DNA of 64,000 nt from Variovorax ginsengisoli (GTDB taxonomy: Bacteria; Pseudomonadota; Gammaproteobacteria; Burkholderiales; Burkholderiaceae_C). Below the pieces are notes generated by a model that was not told the origin of the DNA, did not search any database, and saw nothing but the letters and a program-made list of their open reading frames with translations. A program made the position numbers and the translations under genes. Below are positions 15,513-23,798 of the stretch, piece after piece. How positions within the stretch are numbered: position 1 is the first letter of the stretch; each line of letters begins with the position of its first letter. The DNA is taken from positions 1-64,000 of the forward strand of contig NZ_RCZJ01000009.1 in NCBI RefSeq assembly GCF_006438845.1, in the 5' to 3' direction.

Positions 15513-16499
15513 TTAACGGCGCAGTGCTTTCTTCTCCACCGAGACAAATCGCCTGCGCTTGGGTTGTGCCAGTGCCTCGTCACGCACTTGACGCGCCTGT
15601 GCGCGCAGCAAATCGGCCATTTCGGCCGCCAAAGGGGACATCGGGGCGTCACTGCGCGCGCTCAGGCCGACAGCGCGCCGCGTCGCCCCAAGGTCGAGAT
15701 CAAGCACAACGAATCGCCCCTCGGCCAGGTCGGAGGCGACAACACCCGGCGCGCAAAACCACACGGCATCACTCTGCGCTACAAGGCAGCGGGCCAATGC
15801 GTCGGACAGCGTTTCGATCGTGCGCGCGGGACTGTTCCGCCCGCCGGCAGCCAGCACTGGATCAAGGGTCGCGCGAATGATGGTCTCCGCGGGTGGCAGG
15901 ATGACTGGGTGCGCGAAAATCCGCGTCAAGCTCAGCGACTGCACGCCCTGCAGCGCATGCCCCTGCACGGCCACCAAAACGAGCGGCTCCTCGTACAGCG
16001 GCTCGAAAGACAGGTCGAACATCATCGACGATTCCGCGAGTCGGCCGACCACGAAATCGAGTTCGCGCCGGCGTAGCCGCGTCAGTAGATCAAGGTTAGT
16101 GCCCTCCACTACCCGCACGATCGAATCCGGGTGTGCCACCTGGAAATGCATGACGGCACCTGGGGCCAAGGTCATGGCTGCGGTCGGAAGAACTCCCATC
16201 GTCACCGTCGGCGTGCCGCCGGTGGCCGTGCTGCCGGAGGCTTCGTCCAACGCATCGCCCAAGAGGGTGAGGCCTCGAGTGATCTGTGCCAACAGTCGCT
16301 CGGCCGCAGGCGTCGGCAGCAGCCCACGTCGAGTGCGATCAAACAACCGTGTTCCGACGATGGCCTCGATTTCACCGAGCGATTTCGACACCGCCGACGG
16401 CGTCCGCGACAACTCCTGGGCGCTGGCTTGGACGGAACGCAGGGTGTTGACGGTCACCAAGGCTTGGAAGTGGCGCATCTTTAGACGTCTGTCGAGCAT
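15513..16499 (-). CDS. LysR-family regulator, GbpR/PcaQ-like
   Basis: The 328-residue protein has an N-terminal LysR helix-turn-helix (RHFQALVTVNTLRSVQASAQ, then TPSAVSKSLGEIEAIVGTRL) and an effector domain from about residue 95 (TVTMGVLPTAAM). The MLDRRLKMRHFQAL start and FVVGRLAE segment are typical of the GbpR/PcaQ branch, regulators of sugar or aromatic acid use. It is divergent from the Bug receptor/sulfatase pair, with a large dyad in the 131-base space between, so it most likely controls them in response to their substrate. Confidence 0.88.
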   Translation of the reverse strand: MLDRRLKMRHFQALVTVNTLRSVQASAQELSRTPSAVSKSLGEIEAIVGTRLFDRTRRGLLPTPAAERLLAQITRGLTLLGDALDEASGSTATGGTPTVTMGVLPTAAMTLAPGAVMHFQVAHPDSIVRVVEGTNLDLLTRLRRRELDFVVGRLAESSMMFDLSFEPLYEEPLVLVAVQGHALQGVQSLSLTRIFAHPVILPPAETIIRATLDPVLAAGGRNSPARTIETLSDALARCLVAQSDAVWFCAPGVVASDLAEGRFVVLDLDLGATRRAVGLSARSDAPMSPLAAEMADLLRAQARQVRDEALAQPKRRRFVSVEKKALRR

Positions 16500-16529
16500 G
16501 GAACTTACCTGGTAATAACCCTGGGGTCG

Positions 16530-16588
16530 ATTTCCAAATTCTCAATCAACCAGGCCGATAAGTCATCACGCCTATTGAGTTTGGAAAT
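16530..16588. promoter_or_regulatory. Large dyad between LysR gene and Bug gene
   Basis: ATTTCCAAATTCTCAAT (16530-16546) is repeated inverted as ATTGAGTTTGGAAAT (16574-16588): fifteen matching bases per arm, with two extra bases in the left arm and a 27-base spacer. The arms are AT-rich against a GC-rich background and lie between divergent promoters, where LysR regulators bind. It could also form a hairpin in the Bug mRNA leader. Confidence 0.6.
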
Positions 16589-16630
16589 TAGCATGACGTT
16601 TGTTGGACCATCAACGACGGAGACACAAAC

Positions 16631-17614
16631 ATGCCATCCCCCCGCCACACTCGACGCACTGCCATTGCGGTGCTGCTTACCACCACGATCTTCTGCGCCG
16701 CAGTCCCGGCCAACGCCCAGGTCCTGCCGGGCGACAAACCGATCCGCATGGTCGTTAATTTCGCAGCGGGTGGACCGACCGACACCATCGCCCGTGTGGT
16801 CGCCCAAAAAATGGCGACATCGCTGAAGATCCCTGTGATCGTCGACAACAAGCCCGGGGCTGGCGGCAACATCGGCGCCTCCGAAGTCGCGAGGGCGAAT
16901 CCGGACGGTCGTACGATCCTCGTGGGTATTGACACGACGTTCACGATCAATCCGGCGATCTACAAGTCCATGCCATTCGCGCCGGACGCGCTCAAGCCGC
17001 TGATGATCCTGGGCTCGTCGGGCCTCCTGGTTGGCGTCAATCCTGCAGTTGGCGTACGCACGATGGCGGAATTGGTCGCGAAGTCGAAGAAGGAAAACCT
17101 CACCTTCAGTTCGGCTGGCAATGGTAGCCCTGGCCATTTCGCTACCGAAATCTTTCATGATGCGACCGGCGGCCAGGTCACGCATGTGCCGTACAAAGGC
17201 AACTCCCCGGCGGTGCTGGCGATCCTGTCCGGCGAAGTCCAGGCGGGCGTGCTCGCAACGCCGGGCATGGTGCAACAGGTCAAGGCCGGGAAAATCACGC
17301 CGCTGGCGGTGACAAGCGCGAAGAGATCCCTGGTCATGCCTGACGTCCCGACCGTCGGCGAGACCGGGTTAAAGGACCTCGAGTTCAACGTGCTTCAGAT
17401 TGCGATGCTTCCAGCTGCCACGCCGGCGCCCGTGGTGGAGGCGCTGCGCAAGGCGATGGCGGATGCACTCGATCAGCCCGATGTCCAGGACCAGCTTTCG
17501 CAGCTCGACCTCGTCATCGAGAAGCAGTCAGGAAGCGCAGCACAGGATCGTCTCAACGACGCGCGTACGCGTTATGCCCGCATCGTCAAGGCCACCGGGA
17601 TGAAGCCCGAATGA
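16631..17614 (+). CDS. Bug-family tripartite tricarboxylate receptor
   Basis: The 327-residue protein has a signal peptide (about residues 1-29, ending ANA) and the Bug core: YPxK-like DKPIRMVVNFAAGGPTDTIA, NKPGAGGNIGASEVAR, and FSSAGNGSPGHFATEIF with HVPYKGNSPA. These periplasmic proteins capture carboxylated or aromatic acids and deliver them to TctAB-type permeases or sensors; the family is hugely expanded in Burkholderiales. No tctAB is adjacent. It overlaps the sulfatase start by four bases, so a sulfated or related organic acid ligand is plausible. Confidence 0.92.
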   Translation: MPSPRHTRRTAIAVLLTTTIFCAAVPANAQVLPGDKPIRMVVNFAAGGPTDTIARVVAQKMATSLKIPVIVDNKPGAGGNIGASEVARANPDGRTILVGIDTTFTINPAIYKSMPFAPDALKPLMILGSSGLLVGVNPAVGVRTMAELVAKSKKENLTFSSAGNGSPGHFATEIFHDATGGQVTHVPYKGNSPAVLAILSGEVQAGVLATPGMVQQVKAGKITPLAVTSAKRSLVMPDVPTVGETGLKDLEFNVLQIAMLPAATPAPVVEALRKAMADALDQPDVQDQLSQLDLVIEKQSGSAAQDRLNDARTRYARIVKATGMKPE

Positions 17615-18915
17615 CGAATTTTGTCTTTATCCTCGCAGACGATCTCGGCTACGCGGACCTGGGCTGCTACGGTGGGAGGGCACCGGAGATCTCGCCCGCA
17701 CTGGATCGCATGGCGGCGCAGGGTATGCGCTTTACGCACGCCTATTCAAATTCACCGGTGTGTTCTCCGACGCGGTTCGCGTTGATCACCGGTCGCTACC
17801 AGTACCGCCTGCGCGGTGCTGCAGAGGAACCGCTCACCGGCAAGTTCCGGGGCAGCACGACGGTCGGCCTGCCACCGGAGCATCCGACGCTACCTTCGCA
17901 ATTGAAAGCCGCCGGATACCAAACTGCGCTGGTCGGCAAGTGGCACCTCGGCTACCCGCCCCACTTCGGTCCTCACAAGAGCGGCTACGAACATCACTTC
18001 GGGCCGTTGTCTGGTGGCGTCAGCTACTTCACCCATCTCGACCGCGGTGGCGATGTCGACCTGGTCGAAGATGGCGAACCTGCCAACCATCAGGGGGCCT
18101 ACCTCACCGACTTGCTCAGCGACAGAGCGGTCAACTTCGTGAACGCTCGCTCGGCCGACCGGCAACCCTTCCTGCTGAGCCTGCACTACACCGCACCGCA
18201 CTGGCCCTGGGAAACGCGTCATGGCCGCGCCGTGCCTGAGATCACCGGTTCCACGCTGGGACACCTCCATGGAGGGTCTATCCATACCTACCACCAGATG
18301 ATCCGCGAGATGGACGAGGGCATCGGACGTTTGCTCGACGCACTCGACGCAGGTGGCCTCGGCGAGGACACGCTGGTTGTCTTTACCAGCGACAACGGCG
18401 GCGAGCGCTTCAGCGACAACTGGCCGCTGGTCGGCGGCAAGATGGACCTCACCGAAGGCGGCATACGTGTGCCCTGCATCGCGCGCTGGCCAAAGAGCAT
18501 CACCCCCGGTGGCGTCAGCGCGCAGCACCACATGACGATGGATTGGACCGCAACGATGATGGCTGCTGCCGGCGTTGTAGCCGATACCGCCTACCCGACG
18601 GACGGGGTTGCGCTGCAACCGGCGCTTGCCGACGCGGGCCATGCCTTCGCAAGGCCGATGTACTGGCGCATGAAGCACCGTGAACAACGTGCGCTGCGCG
18701 ATGGTCGCTGGAAATACTTGAAGGTAGACGAGCACGAGTACCTTTTCGACGTCGAGACGGACGAGCGGGAACGAGCTAACTTGGCGGGTAGGGAGCCCGC
18801 ACGTTTGGCTGCAATGCGCGAAGCATGGAAAGTATGGGATCGTTCGATGGAGCCGATCCCTGACGATGCAGCGGTGTCGCTGATGTACGGGGTCGCCGAC
18901 ATGCCTCAGCGCTGA
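17611..18915 (+). CDS. Type I (formylglycine) sulfatase without signal peptide
   Basis: The 434-residue enzyme starts directly at the catalytic core: FILADDLGYADLGCYGG with metal Asp, then C51 in SPVCSPTRFALITGRYQ, the CxPxR motif converted to formylglycine, and GKWHLGY. VFTSDNGGE supplies further metal ligands. It hydrolyses sulfate esters. No secretion signal precedes the core, unlike many arylsulfatases, so action in the cytoplasm is expected. It is translationally coupled to the Bug receptor (ATGA). No formylglycine-generating enzyme is visible in the window. Confidence 0.9.
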   Translation: MTNFVFILADDLGYADLGCYGGRAPEISPALDRMAAQGMRFTHAYSNSPVCSPTRFALITGRYQYRLRGAAEEPLTGKFRGSTTVGLPPEHPTLPSQLKAAGYQTALVGKWHLGYPPHFGPHKSGYEHHFGPLSGGVSYFTHLDRGGDVDLVEDGEPANHQGAYLTDLLSDRAVNFVNARSADRQPFLLSLHYTAPHWPWETRHGRAVPEITGSTLGHLHGGSIHTYHQMIREMDEGIGRLLDALDAGGLGEDTLVVFTSDNGGERFSDNWPLVGGKMDLTEGGIRVPCIARWPKSITPGGVSAQHHMTMDWTATMMAAAGVVADTAYPTDGVALQPALADAGHAFARPMYWRMKHREQRALRDGRWKYLKVDEHEYLFDVETDERERANLAGREPARLAAMREAWKVWDRSMEPIPDDAAVSLMYGVADMPQR

Positions 18916-19157
18916 GCTTGCAGCTTCTGGATGCCCGGCTGGATCGGCGTGCTATCCAAAGTCGTCTCAAAGAGCAGCAGTCGAAACGGGCAGCGGTGGT
19001 GAGTCGGCCTCCAGGTTTAGCCAGCTGTTCAATACGCGACACTGAATGGCGACTTCGGGCCAGAACCAGTCCTTCGGCTACGGATGCGGCAGCTCAAAGG
19101 TCTGAAGCGGGCGTTTGCCCCGACGCGCTAAACGTCTGCTTTTGGCCGATGGCGGGC

Positions 19158-19463
19158 TTACGTGCCCGGTGCTGCGACGCGGAGGTAACCCACATTTGCA
19201 AGGGGCGACAAAGTTGGCGCCACGGAGTAGCGTTCTTGAATACGCCACGGTGAGGAAAAATCAGCGATGACCTCCGCCGCCGCTACCGAGAGCAAATCTC
19301 TTTCCTCTGCAGTTGCTGTAGGGTCAATTTCATAGAGAAGTCTGACAACCATTCGCGTCCAATCTGCCTCAATTGAAGCCTGACGCAAACTGCGCACGAC
19401 CACGCCCGAAAGCGCTCGCTTCAGCGAGGGCAACAAAGAATTCTGCACTTCGATTTCAGTCAT
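19158..19463 (-). CDS. Small protein of unknown function (integrase-linked pair, gene 2)
   Basis: This 101-residue acidic-to-neutral protein begins MTEIEVQNSLLPSLKRALSG and contains ADWTRMVVRLLYEIDPTATA. The N-terminal part looks helical; there is no signal or membrane span. It follows the other small gene by 48 bases on the same strand, both downstream of the broken integrase. Balanced composition and absence of arginine excess support real coding. I recognise no family; an immunity, antitoxin or defence-accessory role is conceivable from context only. Confidence 0.55.
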   Translation of the reverse strand: MTEIEVQNSLLPSLKRALSGVVVRSLRQASIEADWTRMVVRLLYEIDPTATAEERDLLSVAAAEVIADFSSPWRIQERYSVAPTLSPLANVGYLRVAAPGT

Positions 19464-19511
19464 TTTCTGGATGGGAGAAGGCTTGCTTTTGGCCGGCGGC
19501 GGCTTGGGCGC

Positions 19512-19808
19512 TCATCGCGAAAAGAGGTTGGCAGCGGCAACTTCGAGCACCGCGACGGCCTCGGCTGCCGACGACTGATAGAGCTTGCGCCACTTGTCAC
19601 CCCAACTCACTGGTCGGCCATCCGCCTCCCAATCTGCCAGCGCAACTGCGTTGACGACTTCGACCTCAAACCATGCGCTCTGGTAACGCTTCAGAGCGTC
19701 TTTGTCCGGTGAGTCGCCGAAGAGGTTCTCGGATTGCTGGGCAAACTTCGCAAAGGCAACCACGTCTTCCGTGGCCTTGAGAGCGAACGCTCCGAATTCA
19801 TGATTCAT
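19512..19808 (-). CDS. Small protein of unknown function (integrase-linked pair, gene 1)
   Basis: The 98-residue protein reads MNHEFGAFALKATEDVVAFA at the start and ADWEADGRPVSWGDKWRKLY later; it is helical, soluble and slightly acidic. The regular heptad-like spacing of Ala and Leu suggests a helical bundle. It lies about 100 bases downstream of the integrase pseudogene and just before its partner. I do not recognise it; pairing with an integrase suggests cargo of a small mobile unit. Confidence 0.6.
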   Translation of the reverse strand: MNHEFGAFALKATEDVVAFAKFAQQSENLFGDSPDKDALKRYQSAWFEVEVVNAVALADWEADGRPVSWGDKWRKLYQSSAAEAVAVLEVAAANLFSR

Positions 19809-19915
19809 GCCGGGTTGGTGCGTACAGTAATTGAAAGACGATGCTGGACGACTGCTTCTGGCCGAATTCTGCCTTGCCGTGAACGCCCGTGGAACGGGCG
19901 TCCAAGAACAAGGTG

Positions 19916-20539
19916 TTAGGCGTCGGTTTGCTCAGCCATCTCAAGGGCGTCTTCGACCTCGATGCCCAGATAACGCACCGTGCTTTCCAGCTTGGTGTGA
20001 CCGAGCAGCAGTTGCACGGCGCGCAGGTTCTTGGTGCGGCGATAGACCAGTGATGCTTTGGTCCGCCGCATGGAATGGGTCCCATACGCTGCAGGATCCA
20101 GTCCGATTTCTGCGACCCAGCCGTCGACGATTCTTGCGTACTGCCTCGTTCCAAGATGGGGCGATGCGGTGACGCGGCTGGGGAAAAGGAAGTCTTCGGC
20201 TCGCAGCTGCGCCTTTGCGATCCATGCACCCACGGCCTCTCGCGTTGGCTGCGTCAGCTCAAACTGGACCGGACGGCCGGTCTTTTGCTGAACCACGCTG
20301 GCACGCGCCGCCGCACGCTCACCGGTAGCGACATCCCGAACGTGCAGCTTGACCAGGTCGCAGGCTCGCAGCTTGCTGTCAATGCCAAGGTTGAACAGTG
20401 CCAGTTCGCGCGTTCGGCAGGACAGCTGCAGCCGAACCCGAATCGCCCAGATTTCCTTGAGCTTGAATGGCCGTTTTTACCCGACAAGCTTCTCTTTGTT
20501 CCAAGGCGTCCGAGAACCTTTGACGATCGGTGCTTCCAT
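19916..20539 (-). pseudogene. Tyrosine recombinase/integrase broken by a nonsense codon
   Basis: From ATG at 20539 the frame encodes 207 codons of a compact integrase lacking a long N-terminal arm. Catalytic elements are visible: SKLRACDLVKLHVRDV (Arg), YGTHSMRRTKASLVYRR (His-x-x-Arg), LLLGHTKLESTVRYLG (His and nucleophile Tyr). Codon 21 is TAA (20477-20479), in LVG-stop-KRPFKLKEIWA, where relatives have Gln (CAA); otherwise the frame is intact. A single C-to-T change would explain it. Restart from a downstream GTG (20296) would lack the first catalytic Arg. The reading frame beyond the stop shows no other damage, so inactivation looks recent. Confidence 0.8.
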
Positions 20540-21143
20540 GTCGATCTCCTGTGCAAAGTTAAGGGAGCAACACTTTGCGCTTGGCCGCCTCTGGGCCCAT
20601 TGCGGAAGTTGGCTATGCCGAGGGACGATCACTCGCCTGGATTCGATACCAAGCCAAGAAGGCGGCTAACGCGCGCTGCGCTGCTGCCTTGAGCTTTGGT
20701 CGCGTGGGCCTGTCGAGAGCTTGGAGGAGAAGCGTGAGGAGTAGCTCCGACTCCAGCGGGCCAGAGCCGATGCCTTCGACGACATCGAGCGGTTCTACAA
20801 CCCGTTCAGGAAACACCCATAACTGAACTACCTCTGCCCGGTTCAATTCGAGGCGCGGCAGCGCTCAAGGGGTTAGGCAAAGCGTCCAGGGAATTCGGGA
20901 AGCTCACAGAGCAGCCAGCGTCCATCGCCCCGCATGTCCCTCGAGGTTCGATTGGGCGCGAACCAAACACATCGACGTGCGCTTCGCAGTCATACAAGGA
21001 GACACGGGCACTGACCATGCTTGGCCTCAGCAGGGAATGAATCCACATCGCCGCCTGCTGCGTATGTCCGTTGTGCGTAAATCCGTTGAAACTCGTCGAA
21101 AAATCAATTTGGAAATGAAGTCATTCATGTTGATTTCTAAATA
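20540..21143. other. Gap between integrase remnant and orphan regulator
   Basis: About 600 bases with no intact gene. An IS3-type transposase tail remnant lies at 20757-20862. From about 21060 the sequence becomes AT-rich and probably holds the promoter of the regulator at 21144 (for example the run around 21095-21143), but I cannot name a clear -35/-10 pair. Confidence 0.4.
20757..20862 (+). pseudogene. IS3-family transposase OrfB tail remnant
   Basis: The plus frame reads RARADAFDDIERFYNPFRKH, then P-stop-LNYLCPVQFEARQ. This matches the conserved end of IS3-type OrfB (FDYIExFYNxxRxHSxLxYLSPxxFE). The stop at 20820-20822 interrupts the motif, and no upstream DDE core is present in frame. 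Only about 35 codons remain. Confidence 0.6.
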
Positions 21144-21842
21144 ATGAGAATTGTTGCACTTTCCAATGCAAGCAGTCAATTGTCGGTAATCGTAAAGGCG
21201 TTAAGAGGCTTCGGGTACAAGACCCATGCGTTCAGTAGCAGCCAAGCATTGATTAACAACTTGCTTTTCGAAACTTACGACTTGCTCATTTTGGACAACT
21301 CGTGTGGCCACCAGGTTCAAAGTGTCCTAGATAGAATCGGAACCAATATGGAGGGCCGTGTTCCTGTCTTGTTCATCACAGATCGCGCGGGCGCGCGTGG
21401 CATTGGGACGTATCTGACCGCGGCAGATGATTTTATCGTCAAGCCTTTGGGGGCAGAGGAGTTGGAGCCGAGAGTGCGGGCTTTGATTCAACGGGCTTTC
21501 CCTAAGGATAATCACTCGGAGCTTTTCTTCGGGCCTTATCATTTTTCGCTGAAATCATGCAGCTTGCGTTTCAAGGGTGTCTTGATAGATACGAGGTTGA
21601 AAGAATACGAGCTGGCGCTTTTTTTGTTTCGCAATCTCGGTCGCCTGCTCTCGCGTGAGCATTTGCGTGATTCCGTCTGGGGCCAAAAGGAGGCGAAACC
21701 TTCTCGCTCGGTGGATACCCACATGTCCCGTCTGAGAACCAAGCTCAAGCTATTTCCTGAAAACGGATACTCGATCATCTCCGTCTACGGCGTTGGATAC
21801 CGCCTTCAGCCGGTGAATCGGAGCGATCCTGGAGCAGCTTGA
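21144..21842 (+). CDS. Orphan OmpR-like response regulator with degenerate acidic pocket
   Basis: The 232-residue protein has a receiver (1-115) and a winged-helix domain (about 135-225) with LKEYELALFLFRNLGRLLSR, SVDTHMSRLRTKL and ISVYGVGYRL. D51 (LLILDNSC) and K100 (FIVKP) are kept, but the usual acidic pair at positions 7-9 is Ser-Asn-Ala, so Mg2+-dependent phosphorylation is doubtful. Codon use is distinctly more AT-rich than that of neighbours, and no kinase gene adjoins it, both suggesting horizontal acquisition. Similar orphan regulators act as constitutive or ligand-driven transcription factors. Confidence 0.85.
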   Translation: MRIVALSNASSQLSVIVKALRGFGYKTHAFSSSQALINNLLFETYDLLILDNSCGHQVQSVLDRIGTNMEGRVPVLFITDRAGARGIGTYLTAADDFIVKPLGAEELEPRVRALIQRAFPKDNHSELFFGPYHFSLKSCSLRFKGVLIDTRLKEYELALFLFRNLGRLLSREHLRDSVWGQKEAKPSRSVDTHMSRLRTKLKLFPENGYSIISVYGVGYRLQPVNRSDPGAA

Positions 21843-22094
21843 GAGTCGCCGTTATTTCTGCCCTTGGTAAACTCGCAATTCACGGTGATGCCCGCGCGCG
21901 CCGGTTTTTTCAAGCACTTTGTGCAGAGGCATCTTCAACGCCGGGTACATCGTCAAGGCCGATGGGACTCACCTGTGCTGGCGCATGTGAGCTGAATCAG
22001 TGCCCTGCCGTCATGCGATCAAGAGACCGCCTGCGCCATGTGGCTGCGACAGGCCGCTCTCGGCCACAACACCAGACATTCCGCTGTACATCTC

Positions 22095-22646
22095 ATGGAC
22101 CAGAACACCCCCGGCTTCCCCGGCTCGATCGAGACCCCTCGCCTCGTGCTACGCGCTCCGGACTCCTCAGACGCCGAGGCGATGTTTGCGTCGTACACCC
22201 AGGATGCGGACGTCGCGCGGTACATGGTCTGGCAACCTCATGTCTCGTTGGAGGCCACGCGGGATTTCGTCGATCGCTGCGTTGCGCACTGGGACTCCCG
22301 CTCGGCGCTTCCGTACATCATCACGCTCAAGGCCAGCGGTCAACTCATCGGCATGCTCGAGGCGCGTCCTCATGGCCACGTCGTGAACATCGGCTATGTG
22401 CTCGCGCGCAGCCAATGGGGTCAAGGTTTGATGGGAGAAGCCGTCCAAGCGTTTACCGCCACCGCGCTGCGTTTACCTGAAGTCTTTCGCGTCGAGGCAA
22501 CCTGTGATGTTGACAATCGACCCTCCGCCCGGGCCCTGGAAAAAAGCGGCTTTGTGCTCGAGGGCCGGCTTGCCAGACACACCGTGCATCCGAATATCTC
22601 TGCGGAGCCCCGCGACTGCTTTATCTACGCAGCGTGTCGACCGTAA
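22095..22646 (+). CDS. GNAT acetyltransferase, RimJ/RimL-like
   Basis: The 183-residue protein shows the RimJ/RimL pattern: IETPRLVLRAPDSSDAEAMF at the N-terminus, NIGYVLARSQWGQGLMGEAV for the acetyl-CoA pyrophosphate loop, and EATCDVDNRPSARALEKSGF before LEGRLARH. These enzymes acetylate N-termini of ribosomal proteins or small amines with acetyl-CoA. The start at 22095 removes an unlikely upstream extension. It stands alone; the substrate is unknown. Confidence 0.85.
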   Translation: MDQNTPGFPGSIETPRLVLRAPDSSDAEAMFASYTQDADVARYMVWQPHVSLEATRDFVDRCVAHWDSRSALPYIITLKASGQLIGMLEARPHGHVVNIGYVLARSQWGQGLMGEAVQAFTATALRLPEVFRVEATCDVDNRPSARALEKSGFVLEGRLARHTVHPNISAEPRDCFIYAACRP

Positions 22647-22747
22647 GTAGCGGCAGAATTCATTCGGAAGCGGGCGCTCGGCGCCGGCGTGGACGGGGCG
22701 CGGTCAATGGCCGAGTGGCGCGTCACGGACCTCGATGATGGGACACC

Positions 22748-23305
22748 ATGGGACTCTTGACCTTCAGCATCAACGTCACCCTGGACGGCTGCGTCGACCA
22801 TCAGGAAGGCATCTCCGATGACGAGACGCACACGTTCTTTACCCGCCTCATGGGCGAGAACGGGGCGATGCTGTGGGGCCGCGTCACCTACGAGATGATG
22901 GAGAGCCACTGGCCAGCGGTCGCTCGCGGCGATGTGGAGGCGCCGGCGGCGATGCGCGAGTGGGCCCTCAGGCTCGAGGCCAAGCCGAAGTACGTGGCGT
23001 CTTCGACACGAAAAGACTTCCCATGGACCAACAGCCACCACATCGACGGTGACCTGCGCACGGGCGTACAAAAGCTCAAGGACACGACTCCGGACGGCGT
23101 GCTGCTCGGGAGTGGCAAGCTCGCAACCGAGCTGGACCGGCTGGGGCTAATCGATGAGTACAAGTTGCTCGTCCACCCCAGAATCGCCGGCCACGGACCG
23201 ACCTTGTACGAAAGCGGGCTGCTCAGCACGCGACGGCTCGAATTGATCTCGGCGAAGCCACTGCGCAGCGGCACGGTCGCTATGCATTACCGGCGCACGC
23301 GCTGA
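22748..23305 (+). CDS. Dihydrofolate reductase family protein (RibD C-terminal-like)
   Basis: The 185-residue protein belongs to the RibD_C/DHFR-like fold: LLTFSINVTLDGCVDHQEGI at the start, MLWGRVTYEMMESHWPAV in the middle, and GVLLGSGKLATELDRLGLID, then VHPRIAGHGPTLYE. Members are small NADPH-binding reductases of mostly unknown substrate, unlike true FolA or RibD. It is a single-gene unit. A role in riboflavin or folate synthesis is not implied. Confidence 0.87.
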   Translation: MGLLTFSINVTLDGCVDHQEGISDDETHTFFTRLMGENGAMLWGRVTYEMMESHWPAVARGDVEAPAAMREWALRLEAKPKYVASSTRKDFPWTNSHHIDGDLRTGVQKLKDTTPDGVLLGSGKLATELDRLGLIDEYKLLVHPRIAGHGPTLYESGLLSTRRLELISAKPLRSGTVAMHYRRTR

Positions 23306-23457
23306 GTCGAACAGGACTCTCGTTGCCCGCCCGCCGGTGAGCGCGGCGTCGAATGAACGCTCGGAGCCCGAAGCTCACATTGGCTGTGCGACCTGCTCGA
23401 CGGCGATCCCGGGTTTCGCTGACAGGGGTTAGCCAGACACTTTGTTCAAGGGCTTTG

Positions 23458-23754
23458 TCACGGCCGCCTAATCCGGATGGGCCCACCCTTCGACAGCGCA
23501 TCGACTTCCTCGGCGCCCCGCGTGACCTTCACGCGTCCGACCGCTGCGAGGTGCGCCGCCACGCGTCGGATGGCGGGCATTTGCGAACGCCAGATGCGCT
23601 CGTCGGATGACAGCGCACGCGCTACATCGGACGGGCAGATCGATGCCGAAGGCGCGCGGGCAGCCAGCAGCGCCAGCATCGCGTCCGCGATGACCTGCTC
23701 TTCTTGTGCGTTGGCTTCTGGCATCTGAACGTCGGTGCGCCGGAGCGATGTCAT
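23458..23754 (-). CDS. DUF3253-type small protein
   Basis: The 98-residue protein has the DUF3253 pattern: a helix with LLAARAPSASICPSDVARAL, then RSQMPAIRRVAAHLAAVGRV and a short strand VKVTRG, a winged-helix-like layout. Its function is unknown. A start at the internal Met (MPEANAQ) ten codons later is also possible. It precedes the SDR gene on the other side of a 44-base space, on the same strand but transcribed after it. Confidence 0.72.
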   Translation of the reverse strand: MTSLRRTDVQMPEANAQEEQVIADAMLALLAARAPSASICPSDVARALSSDERIWRSQMPAIRRVAAHLAAVGRVKVTRGAEEVDALSKGGPIRIRRP

Positions 23755-23798
23755 TGGAATGCACGATGCAAGCTGCGTGCATCACCGGCAGGGCGACT

